In this document: in pieces, positions 46,674-57,739 of the stretch | Layout: each line of letters begins with the position of its first letter | Position numbering within the stretch: the first letter of the stretch is position 1 | Source: Blumeriella jaapii | Taxonomy: Eukaryota > Ascomycota > Leotiomycetes > Helotiales > Drepanopezizaceae | NCBI GenBank assembly: GCA_009599575.1 | Contig: VWND01000038.1 | Coordinates: 1-64,000 of the forward strand | DNA length: 64,000 nucleotides | Direction of reading: 5' to 3' | Translations under genes and position numbers: made by a program | The notes under the pieces: model-generated | Database searches by the model: none | Told to the model about the DNA's origin: nothing | Seen by the model: the letters and a program-made list of their open reading frames with translations, nothing else

Positions 46674-47559
46674 ATTCTGAAAAGTTTCGTCAATTTTAAA
46701 TACACCGAGAACGGCCAAATGAAAGCTTTTTTCTAGAATTGAAACCGATCTTTTCAAAGCCAAATCACCGTCGCCGGCGACAAGGTTTTTTTAATCGACG
46801 TTTTATCGGGAAACGAATAGCCGGCTCTGGTCCCAGAACAAACGCTGGGCTACAAAACCTGGAAAATACTCAGCCAAAAGCATTCACGTTATTAATCGAA
46901 ATAGCACCGCGAATAAAATTAGCCAATATTAACATTTTTGGCTATTAATTCGGGAATGAAAATTCCGAAGATTTCGTTTTTGTATTAAACAAACCCGATT
47001 TATATATCCTATCTTTTTATATTAATATCAGCATTTTTTATAAGCGGAAAGCTAATAAAATACGACTCGTAAATCTTAGCGAATCCGGTGGAAATATCTC
47101 CGGAAAAATAAACGATTGGTTCGAAAAAAACGAAGCAATAAAACCATTTCAACCAGTTACTGGCGAGCTCGAAAAACTTATTACCGGCCGATTTTCCAGC
47201 TTATTATTTGGCAGCCGATTTATAAAAAAACGATTTAATAACTTAGCAATCGGAATTCAATTTTTGCTAAAAAAAAAAAAGGTTTTATATAAAATTTTAC
47301 GCAACCGAAAAAAAATTATAATTTTCGATTTTACCGAAATGAGCCAATTTAGCTTTGACGTTATATCTTATATCGATATCAAAACCGTATTCTACGAAGC
47401 CTGGCAAAAAAAAACCTTTTTAGTTTTTAAAGTTTTTTAAAATAAAATAGTCGAAATATTAAAAAAACGAATTAAGCAAAGTATTTTCGAATTTTGCCAC
47501 GGCCTATATAAAAACAAATGGTTTATCGTTGCGAAAAAAAAAAAAGACATTTACAAACT

Positions 47560-48760
47560 TATTACCGCAGTCGTCGAAATAAATAAAATAACGATACGAA
47601 ACGCTAACGTGCCATTTAACGTCGATTAATTTTTAAACGAATTCGCAAAACTAACGATCGTTTTCTTTTTCGATTTGTTTTCCGGCTACGATTATTTAGT
47701 ATTTAATCTACGATTTCGAAATATAACGGCAATTTAAATTCCAATCGGCTTGCTGCGTATAATTAAAGTATTTATAGAAGCTATTAATTCAATCGCTTAA
47801 TTCGTAAAAGTCGTATACAAAGTTTTTATAATTTGCATTTTTGATATTGCTTTTTTTACGTTAACGACGTTAAAATAAAAGGCCCTAGATTATATTATAA
47901 TAATAAAAAGATTTTTTCTAAAATTCGACGTTATATAATAAAACATATTTAAAACATCGATAAAATTATAATTTGTTTCGAAAAAGCCAAAGCTATTATT
48001 AGCTTTCGATTAAAATTCTGCATATCCGAAATAAATATCGTCGGTTATATAATTAACAGCGCCGGCCGCCACTTTTAACGAAAGAAAATTAAAAAGATTT
48101 GCGAATGGAAAAAATATAAAAACATTACCGAAGCCAAAGCTTTTATTAGCGTTGTGATTTATTACCGCAATTAAATTAAAAACTTTTTTTAAAAAGCTGC
48201 ATTTATTTACGTTATAATAAAAAAAAAAATCGATTTCGTTTAGAGAAAAAAGCAAAGCAAAGTTATAAAAATTCTTAAAAACGACCTTTTATCGGCCTTA
48301 TCGCTTATGCGGATCGATTATAGCTTAAACGCAAAAAAAATCATTTTGATTATCGACGCTAATATTTTCGGTTGGGAAGCTGTATTATAATAAATCGATG
48401 AAAATAAAAAACGGCATTTTTCACGATTCGAAAACGGCTTATGATTTCTCGCGAAAATACGCTACGATACTATTAAACGAAAATGTCGAAGCGCTTTTAA
48501 AATAATAAAAAAAATAAAAAGCGAATTGTACGGCGTATATTTCGTTTTGAAAACAAACGCAAAAGTTTTTATCGATCAATTAAATAAAAAAGCTAATAAT
48601 CTGCCAAAAGCATTCGTTATTAATTAAATAGCTTGGATGCGATTTATAAATTTCGAAGTTAAATATATTAAAAAAACAATTAATATAGCGGCAAACGGCC
48701 TTTTTAAACGAAAACGCTTTTATCCGTTTAATTTCGCTGAATAAAACGAATAAAATATCG
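47560..48760 (+). pseudogene. Gypsy-B reverse transcriptase and RNase H remnant
   Basis: RT: FFDLFSGYDYLVFNLRFRNITAI.IPIGLLRI, equivalent to DLFSGYDQ......DITAFQTP.GLLRM, then the active site as YVND (47867-47878) in place of YVDD. RNase H: ILIIDANIFGWEAVL, RYDTIKRKCRSAFK, YFVLKTNAKVFIDQLN, and the terminal VKYIKKTINIAANGLFKR (usual VPG..H.AADGLSRR). The catalytic carboxylate changes and stops are G-to-A or C-to-T. The piece KSELYGVYF fits the fungal subgroup with DLFSGYD rather than the chromodomain subgroup of gypsy-A. Confidence 0.85.
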
Positions 48761-49089
48761 ACGAATAAATCGCTGACGAAATCGGCTGCTTCGTTATTTG
48801 CGCTTTAAATTTCATAAAGCCAAAATTATTCGCGTTGCTATTTCGGCTGGCATCGCGAATGAAAAACACTAATTTTCGGGCCGAAAAAGTATTCGCGTTA
48901 TTATTTCGGCTGGCACCGCGAATGGATTTAACCGAAAACGATCGGAATAAGCCGATTAACGACGAAAATAAATCTTTAATCGATAATTACGAAATCGAAA
49001 ACTTTTATTTAATCGCATATTATTTAATTATTTTGTTTAAATTATTTAGCGTATTAAATTATTAGTTTAAATTATTTAAAAATCAAATT

Positions 49090-50340
49090 TTCGATTATAT
49101 TTTAGCCGATAAAAAGCTGTATAAAATGAAAAATAATATATATTAAAAACGTTTAATAATAAACAATAAAGCCGATAAGTTTCAAATTATAAAAAAAGCT
49201 TACGAAAAAATGTTTTATAAAAAAGCTAAAGCCATTTATCACCGAATCAAAAACGATTTTTAATAAAAAAAATGTTTCGAAAATTGCAAAGCCTTTGTTA
49301 AAAATTGCATTTTTTGCTAAAAGCGAAAGCCTGGCCGAAAAGAAAACTTATTATATCCGACGTGGTTTTTTAAAATTTGGAAAAAAGTTAATTTCGATAT
49401 TATACGCGTACCGACCACCGACCGCGAATATACGTGCTTTGTACTCGTTATCGACGATTTGTTTGGATAACTTGAAAAGCGACCTTTCCGAAACGCTACT
49501 TCCGAAGCTATAGCGACTTTTTTTTAAGAAAACGTTGTATATCGGCACGGTTTATTTAGCAAATTAAACGTCGATAATAAATCCGAAAACAAAAGCGTTA
49601 TCGAAACTTTTATAAAAAAATACGGCATTCAGCGTATTCAAATTTTAATTTACAATTCGAAAAGCAACGAATCCGTGGAACGAAATTATAAAAATATTTT
49701 AAACGGCCTTTTAAAAGCTATTCGAAAGGGCTATAAGCGTTAATCGCGGAAATTTTCGGAAATGTTTTGCTATGCGTATATATATACACGCTTCTACTAA
49801 AATAATTTTATTTTTTATTTAATACGGCAAAAACGCTCGACTGCTTCTGAAAACAAAATGGCTTATATAAAGGTTTTATAACGTAATTAAAATAAAAACG
49901 AAAGCAGATCTATTAGCAATAAGATTTAAGCAGTTCGATTACCGCGATATAAATATAAAAGAAATAATTTTAAAAAAAAAAAGTATAAAAAGGCGGCTAA
50001 AAAAATTTGAAATAAAACCAAGATTTTAAAAAAAATACTAATCAAAAAAAGAGATTTGGTTTTAGTTTACGACGTTCAGCGCGCTATTAACAAATCGGCC
50101 GATACTAAGCTTGATTATAAATAGCTCGGACCTTACGAAGTATACGAAACAGAATTAAATAAAAACTATTATAAGCTTACGGAACTCGATAAAACAAAAC
50201 TGAAAAAAACGTTCGCCGCCAATCGGTTAAAGCGATTTTATAAAAGGAATTAGCAAATTTATCTTTTAAATTTTGATTTAAACAGCGATTCCGATTCTAG
50301 CGATTCCGACGACGACTCCGATTAAAGCGATTATATTTCT
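49090..50340 (+). pseudogene. Gypsy-B integrase remnant
   Basis: Starts with a decayed HHCC zinc-binding region (IYHRIKNDF, then KAFVKNCIFC). The core follows: KVNFDIIRVPTTDREYTCFVLVIDDLFGWLESDLSE, matching the integrase core start (VDLTYMP......YLV.ARDDLSGW.E). The second Asp and Glu regions can be followed with stops. C-terminal basic part about 50030-50340, with a Ser/Asp-rich tail (DSDSSDSDDDSD-like) near 50285. Confidence 0.8.
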
Positions 50341-50979
50341 AAAAAAAAAAAATCCTCTAAAAAAGCCTGAAAACAGCCGAACGACGATCCCGCTGCTGAA
50401 AGCATAATTCAAATCGTAATTCCATTTATGACCGAGAAAAAGAAAAGTGTATACAAAATTGTTTACTAATTATTCTATTATTTTTGTTGTTTATTGTTTT
50501 TTTTTTTTATTATATGCTGTTTTATTATTTTTGTTTTTATATATATTATTTATTTTTAAAACCTTTTTTTATATTATTTAAAACACTTATTATATTCTTT
50601 TTTGTTTGACTATATTTTTGTTTATCAAAACAAAAGCTTTGTATATATTTAAGCCGCATATTTAATACATTTATACCGCTCGTACATTTTACGAATATTA
50701 TTTTTTATGCATTTTATTATTTGCTGCTTTTTGTATTATTTACTTTTTTCGTTGTTCTGAACGAATGCTTATGAACAGTTATAATTTATTAAAAAAACAG
50801 CATGCGGATTCCCGTGGCTTTTAAATATAAATATCTTATAATTTTCGTACTTTTTACTAATTACTTTTTAATAAATATAATACACTTTTTTGATTAATAA
50901 ACCCATCGATATTATATCGTTTTTTAAATAAAACGTTGTTAAATTTGGCAAACTTATTTTTAATTTATTTTAAAACGGA

Positions 50980-53900
50980 ATTATTATACGTAATTTCTTC
51001 GAATTTAAGCAAGCATATAATACCGCCATTTCAAATCAATAAGCAACCTTCGTAAAAACGTTTATAAAGCAATTCGATATAATAATTAAAAACGTTAACG
51101 AATTTTTATTCGATTACGAAAGCTTTATTAAAACTGAATTCGTTCGCAAAAGCTTTAATTACGACAAATTCCTGCTAAACTACGATAACGTTTTAAAAGC
51201 TTTCGCCGGAGCAAAAAAAGCTCGAAATAACAAAAAAAAGGTGACAAACCGGGTTTTGCGCTTTTTGCTAAATTAATAAAAAAAAAATATTTAAAAATAC
51301 GTTTTTAGTAAAATCACCGGTATTATTTTATTTCGACATTTCGCTCGCTTTTTCGAAACTATTATTTTTATTAAAAAAAAAGTCTGATATTAAACGCTTA
51401 TATTTTTAAAACGCAAGCCCTAAAAACTAATAATTTAAAAGTCCGCAGGTTTACAAGCTTTTTTACAGCTGTTTGCAAACTGGTCGACGACGTTATATAA
51501 TCGCTAAAAAAAATTTTAATCGGTTGCGAAACCCTAAATCTGACCTTTTTTTAAAGCAAAAAACTAAATATCGCTAAATGCGGCATTTTTATACCGAAGA
51601 AAAAAAACGACGCCATTCCGATATTTTAAATTTACGACGACGAAAAAAATAAAAAAGCCAATATTATCTTCGTTTAATTCGAAAAAATATACGCGGTAGC
51701 AATTAATATTTTTAAAATAGTTAAAACAATTTAGCGACTTTTATTTTTAATTATCGAAAACGAATTAAAAAACGAAATCAAAAGCGTGATAGCAAACAAC
51801 CGCTTATTCGAATACAAAAAGCTTATTATATTTATAAAAACGATTTCGGAAAAAATAAAAACAAAAAACGTGGAAAAGCGCGCCGACATTTTCGAAACTT
51901 TTTTTGTTCGAAGAAAAAAATTATTCGCGTCGTTAGCAAAAAAGACACCGCGAATAAAAACAGCCGGAAATCAACGCCGAATCACAGGCTTTAAACTAAT
52001 TAATAAGAAACGCGACGACTTTACAAAATCAGATTTAAAAAATTTTAATATTCCGAAAGGAAAAAATCCAAACGATTCTGAATTTGACTTTTCGAAATTA
52101 AACACGCAAATATCAAAAACGCTTGCTGCGTTTAAAAACGTCGAACCGCTAATATTCCAGATTTTAATAAAAGCATTTAAAATTTCGATTATTATACGTT
52201 TCGATCGAAAAGATTTGGAAAAAGATATCGAAATTATCGCGGAAAAAATCATATAAAAAGCTTAAAATCAAATTACTTTACTTAAAACTTTCGCTTTCGA
52301 CGACGAAACGATTCAGAAATTCTATTTCGATATTTTTATATAAAAACCAAATAAACCCGTCAGCTTTTTTTTTTTTGCTTCGAACGAAAACTAAATTAAG
52401 CTTTTTTCGGAAAACTGTAAATATAATACGCCGGAACAAATAAAAAAAACTTTTAAAAACGGTGATCCGTTTTTATTCGAGTTTTTCTTCGCTAAAAAAC
52501 TCCGATTTTTTAATTTCGTTTTTACGAATAACGTTAACGCTAGAAAAAACGGCAAGTTCTATCATTTTCATATGCGCTATTACGCGGCGTACTGCGATTT
52601 AATTACAAAAAAAATTAACGTTATCGGCTTCGCTAATCGATTCGCTGCTATTAAAGATTCGGATTACGACGTATTCGAAATTAATTTTAATAACTAATTT
52701 ATATTCCGACGAAAAACTGCGAAAATTATCTAAGCGCGTATTAAAACTTACCTGGGCTACGCAAACTTTAAAGCAGACCTTAAAGCTTTCAGCGCGACTA
52801 TAAAGTTCGACTAAAATATAAAAAAATAGAAGCAACGAATATTTTCAAAAGCCGACTTTTCTGGCCTTTCGACCGAAAATATGTTTTAAAGTTTATTTAA
52901 ACTAAACTGCGAATTCGTTAATTACGTAAAATTTCACAACGGAAAAAACAAGCTATTATTACATTTTATAAAAAAAAAAGTAGCTATATATAAGCACCAT
53001 TTCCGACTGGTTAAAACCCAAAAAGCATTTATAGCTTTTTTCGTTAATATACTTTACAGTCTTATTTAACAAGCTTTCAAAATGCACCCCGGCCTTTACT
53101 TCGCTGTTTTAATTATTCGAAACTCCGAAAACTGCCGCTTTGTAATTTATTTTAACGTTTCGATCGTTTTAGGCTTCGCTGATCCCGATCGTATTATAAT
53201 TATAAAATTCGATATCGCCGACTTTTAAAAAAAGAAAAAAATCGAAAACCTTACCGACGCCATTTTCGATTACTACGTTCTGTCTGCTTTCGCATACAAT
53301 TCGGAAATAATCGAAACTTATTTGCAATTATACTACGACGCAAAACTGACTAAAACCATTTAAAAAAGCTTAGTTTTTTTATATTTTAGCGCGTTTAAAA
53401 CAGTAGCCTCGGCTATTTTATCGGACTACGAAACCGAAAGCTACGAAATAAAAAATAAAATAACTTTTGTCAGCTTTTCGACTAAGCAAAAGGTTTTCGT
53501 AAATTTAGAACCTAAAAAACCGACGGCGCAATACTAGTTTATTCGAATAATTATACGGCGTAAAAATATAGAAACTATTTCGAAAACGATAATCCGATAA
53601 ATTATCTGATATTATTTATACTACGGCGAAAGCAATTATAGTATTTTCGGTGGTTTCGATTGCAAACGACTATCTCCGAACTATTTCGTGAAATAGTTTT
53701 TTTTACAGGCTTCGGAACCTTTTTAAAAGTATTTGTCGGTAAACAACCGTAATCCGACCTATTAGTTTTACGCGAAGCAAAAGCGTTAATCGGTTTTAAT
53801 TACGACGAACTAATCGATTATTTCTACGATTTTAATACAAAACTTTTCAGCGCTTTTTATTAAGCGTAGAACCACGTTTAAAAGCTGAAATTTATTATTT

Positions 53901-54070
53901 ACGAAGAAAAATCGTGAAAAGTATCCGTCGCAGCGACGCCTGATAATATTATCGACGAAAAAATTATCAGAACGTTCGTAGGTTTAAACGACACCTCGAT
54001 TAACATTTTATCGAGCCATTTTTCAAAAAAGCAAAGTAAATAAAATAATTTAAACGACAAGCGAAACGCT
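50980..54070 (+). pseudogene. Unidentified large ORF remnant downstream of gypsy-B integrase
   Basis: About 1,000 codons read as protein-like plus-strand sequence broken by RIP-type stops and a few frame changes. The longest open piece is 51786-52256 (156 codons, containing FKLINKKRDDFTKSDLKNFNIP). Further along are KFYHFHMRYYAAYCDLITKK, then GFADPDRIIIIKFDIADF, then IFDYYVLSAFAYNSEIIET. It has no motif of gag, protease, RT, RNase H or integrase, no evident signal peptide or membrane segment, and no cysteine cluster that I can see. It could be a captured host gene, an extra retrotransposon ORF, or a separate inserted element. About 50470-50980 and 54070-54263 are AT-rich and non-coding. Confidence 0.5.
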
Positions 54071-54263
54071 ATCCTTTTATAAAAGCCAACAGCAAAAAAG
54101 CCAAAAACGGGTTAGAAAAACTGAAGTAATATAAGACCAAAAAGTTCGGTTTTTAATTGATTGGTTTTTAAATTATATAAGATAAATTAAATTATATTTA
54201 TTGGAATTATATTTTTTCGTTAATCGTAATTAAAAACGACTACGTATATTGTTTGGGACAGGA

Positions 54264-54530
54264 TATAAAACGGTAATATTTTGTATTAATAGGAATTGGT
54301 AGTTTTAGCTATAGTCGAGGCATAAACCCTTCCGAAACCCCCTGCTATTGACTATTTTCAACAGGTATAAAAGTAAAGCACCCCCTTAGATAATATTATA
54401 AGCACGCAGTTTAATTCATACCTTTACTTATTTTTCTTTTCCTTTTTTCAATCTTTTCTAGGGATTCCCTAGACTATCTTACCCACCGACATATGGCCGT
54501 ATCAGTCTGGTTTTCCTACCTACTTTTATA
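54264..54530 (+). repeat. Gypsy-B right (3') LTR
   Basis: 267 bases; partner of 43276-43541. Starts TATAAAACGG (RIP form of TG start), preceded by the polypurine tract gggacagga. Ends tacttttata, followed by ttat, the possible target duplication. Confidence 0.9.
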
Positions 54531-56581
54531 TTATATCGAAAAAGTTCGATTTAGCCGAATGCAATTATAAGATTTATAACAAAAAACTTTTCGTTATTAT
54601 ACGTTGTTTTAAAGGTTGGCGAGCCGAATTACAAAAAGCTGCTTATTTAATTCGAATATTTACAAACTATCGAAATTTAAAATATTTTATAACGATTAAG
54701 CAATTTAATAAGCGTTAAATACGCTAAAGCGAGTTTTTAGCTGGTTTTGATTTTGTAATTATATTTAAATCTGGAAAACAAAATGGCAAACTTGACTTTT
54801 TAATCCGACGTTTTAAAACTTTTTTTATAACTTTTTAAACGAAAAAATTCAGTTTTAAAATCAAGCTTTTTTTAAAAAGTATTATTTAACTAAAGTTTTA
54901 AACGCTTTTCCAGCTTTGCTTAAACAAATACCCGAAGCAAACGACGAAAAGCTTTTACGATTGTTAAACGAATATTATCTTATTAATAAATTATAAATTA
55001 TTATTAAAAAAGAAATGCTTAAACCAAAAGGTATTTCGAAATTAAAAAACTACGCAATTGCAACGGCTGTTTTTGCAATACAAGCATTAATCAACGTTAT
55101 TAAAGATTTTTCAAACTTTTGCCTATTTTTTTACGCCGTTAAAATTATATATCAATCGATTTTATAGGCTTTTTTTCCGTAAAAAAATATAAAAATCGAA
55201 ACAATTTGATTATAATAATAATATATCGCTTTACTAAAAAACGATATTATACAATTTGTTATTTAGCTATAAAAGCGTCAGATTTAGCCAAGCTGTTTTG
55301 TAAAAATATTTGGCGCTTATATAACCTTTCGGATTTTATAATTTCAAACCGAAGCTTTTTATTTATTTTACAATTCTGAAAAGTTATTAATTATCGTTTC
55401 GAAACTAATATTACGCTATTCATCAGCTTTTATTCCGAAATAAATAGCCAAACCGAAAACGCAAACGCTTTTTTATTTTTTTATTTAAAACAATTTATTA
55501 AATACGCTTAAAAAAACTGGAAAAACTGGCTTTTTCTAGCCGAATTCGCAGCAAATAACGCTGTAAACGCTTTTATCGAAATCTTTTTTTTTTACGCTAA
55601 CAAAAGCTTTTATCTCCGATTAAGCTTCTTTTTATCCAAACTTATTCTAGCTTCGATTTTTCGTACGTTATAAATAACAAACGCGAAAGAAAACGATTTT
55701 GCAAAAATAAAAAAAAAAAATAAAACTATTATTACGTACGAATTTGATTTTAGCGCTGGCCGACCAAAAATACTATTTTAACCGACACCGCTAACCAGCA
55801 TTTGCTTATCGAATAGAGAATAACGTGTTTCTTAATAAGCGTAATATTATTTTTATCAGATTAATTAAAAAGTTCGATAATAAGTTTTACGGTTTTTATA
55901 AGATCGCCGAAGTTTTAAGCTTTTATAATTATAAATTAAAATTATTTTTCGAACAAAAATTATTATATTCCGTTTTTTATATTAATTTGCTTAAATTTGT
56001 TTACAACGATTTTTTTTTAAGGCAGGAAAATCTTTTTCTACCATTTGTTTTTATCGACGCCGACGGCAGCTTATTATAGGCTATAAACGTTATTTTCGAT
56101 TTAAACGAAATTTTAACTTTTTTTATTTTATATAATAGCGCGGCTACAACGCCGAAAATCAGTTTTGAAAACTATTAAAAAACGTTATTAACGCATACAG
56201 TTTTATAATTAAATTCGCTATACGTTTTTTTCAGAAACTTTATCCGACCAAAGCAGAATTAGCTAAAATCAAAATTGCTAATAAAAAACGTGCCAAATCG
56301 ACGAATAACGAAAACGAGCTTTTATTATTAAAAAAAGCTTTTACAACCGTTATTAAATATAAAAAAACTGTTATTAATTTCTTTTTTATTACAAGAAAAT
56401 CAATTGTTTTGCTTTCGAAACTAAAAAAGCCTGCTTTTTTTACCATTTTTTTTATTATTTCAGCTGAATCTCGTATTTGTTTATAAAAACGCTTCGCGGA
56501 CGAAGCTCGATTTATAAAAGTAGATTCCGACGACGAAGAAATTAAATAAAAAAATAGAAAAAAGAATTATATATAAAAAAA
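54531..56581 (+). mobile_element. Gypsy-A, 3' part: RNase H, integrase, chromodomain
   Basis: Resumes the domain cut at 43275: SKKFDLAECNYKIYNKKLFVIIRCFKGWRAEL, then YRNLKYFITIKQFN and FVIIFKSGKQNGKLDFLIRR, a textbook gypsy RNase H end. Integrase about 55100-55750 (reads through stops; INRFYRLFFR, NSEKLLIIVSKLILRYSSAF region). The open piece 55825-56079 reads NKRNIIFIRLIKKFDNKFYG..., the C-terminal integrase region that ends VFYINLLKF (usual VFHVSLL.PY). At 56130-56270 is a chromodomain tail (RGYNAENQF.KLLKNVINAYS..), placing gypsy-A among chromoviruses, which use chromodomains to target heterochromatin. Purine-rich tract before the right LTR. Confidence 0.88.
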
Positions 56582-56760
56582 TAAAACGTTAGTTCGTTAG
56601 TTACGTGGTCCGAAAATTACGTTGTTATTACGTAATATCGGAGCCCGCATATATTATATCTTAGACTTTACGATATTTTTAAACTTAGAACCCCGTAGTT
56701 AATGCAATTTATCCACGAACCTTCTGCTCGTTCACACCCCTGACAATTTCCCAAATTATT
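56582..56760 (+). repeat. Gypsy-A right (3') LTR
   Basis: 179 bases; partner of 39730-39905. It keeps C where the left copy has T in several places (for example tcacacccctgaca versus tatacttttgata), while the left copy keeps G/C elsewhere; differences are transitions. Confidence 0.85.
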
Positions 56761-57547
56761 AAAATGCTGTCGATATATATTTATAACTTTTGCGTACGTA
56801 TTTCGGCTGGCATGCTCGCAGCTTTTTGCAAACCTTTTTATGCTTTTATCGCTTTTGCGTCGAAAACGTGAAAATGATCGTTTATCGAGCCGTATTCAAA
56901 CGCTATTTGCCTACGGTTTTAATATATAGCGTATTCGTAGCTTATAAAATAAACGCCGTTTTTATACTTTTCGCAGCCGTTCGAAAAAAATCGTAACGTT
57001 TTTAAAAAATAATTCTGCCTATTATTTTTTAAAATTTTTCGCGGCCTTTTTTTTTTAACGCTTATAATAAAATCGGTGCGGCTGCCGAGCGAAAAATACG
57101 AAAAAACTAATTTAAATCGTAGAATTTATAAAAAAATATCGTCGAAGCGCTAGATTTTCGTTTTAGCGGCCATATATATATCCGCGTATTTGCTTCGAAA
57201 AATCATTAAAATAAAAATGCGTTAAACTAAAAAATGCGCTTCGTTTACGATTTGCAATTTTATCGCAAAGCGTGCTTTAACTTTTTTCAAAGCCGCGCTT
57301 GCGAAAAAAAAGCCTGCGTCCCGTATTATTATAATAAAAAAAATAATGCGTTATATAAAAAATACTTTTCGTACGGCTAAAATAATAATTTTTTATATCA
57401 GATCGATATAATCGCCGAAACGGATATTAATTTGGCTGTTTCGTCCGGTTCGGCGATCAAATTTCGTACGGCCTGCGTATTAAATTTCGGTTTTAAATAA
57501 TATCGAAAAAAAAATACAAATAATTATTGCTTTTCGCAGCGCGCTGG
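56761..57547 (-). mobile_element. Tad1-like LINE, interrupted continuation (RT end and RNase H N-terminal half)
   Basis: On the minus strand 56990-56770 reads RFFSNGCEKYKNGVYFISYEYAIYYNRRQIAFEYG, then HFHVFDAKAIKAYKGLQKA, which is the first half of a LINE-type RNase H (SDGS......G.G...Y..G........H..VFDAEA.GA..GL..A). It ends YIDSI at the gypsy-A LTR; the missing half starts at 39729. Upstream (57000-57547) should be the end of the reverse transcriptase but I could not place motifs with confidence. Truncated at 57547 by the LTR-like block. The plus-strand open frame 56790-56996 is the shadow of this domain. Confidence 0.82.
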
Positions 57548-57739
57548 TGTAAGGATTGAAAGGCAGGGAAACACTAGTTCAGACAATAAAGCTCAGATAA
57601 GGTTGGGTTAATGATCAGACTGATTTTTACCTTTTATATTTTTAGTAAAAAGCGTGTATAAATACAAAAAAAAGAGTAAAGCCTTCGAAAAAAGTATTTC
57701 TCAGGAAACCAGGCGAATTTTATTTAATATGCTTTTCCA
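57548..57739. repeat. Probable LTR, little mutated
   Basis: Begins TGTAAGGATTG and ends ..TTTTCCA (TG..CA), about 190 bases. It is GC-richer than both flanks, with a possible TATA box gtgtataaataca read on the plus strand at about 57655. It cuts off the LINE sharply. It may be the 3' LTR of the minus-strand gypsy-C, since pyrimidines follow it on the plus strand, or a solo LTR of another element in plus orientation, as the TATA box would suggest. The second LTR is not in the window. Confidence 0.5.

Larger units (their letters stand above)
43276..54530 (+). mobile_element. Gypsy-B, an 11.3-kb Ty3/gypsy element nested in gypsy-A
   Basis: Complete in outline: two matching LTRs, a purine tract gggacagga just before the right LTR, a possible 4-bp target duplication ttat, and gag-protease-RT-RNase H-integrase order. 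After integrase it has about 3.9 kb not explained by the standard gene set, which accounts for its unusual length. RIP has introduced many stops, and the LTRs differ from each other mostly by transitions, so it is dead. Its insertion point lies inside the gypsy-A RNase H domain (..LIAF|ISKKF..). Confidence 0.92.
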
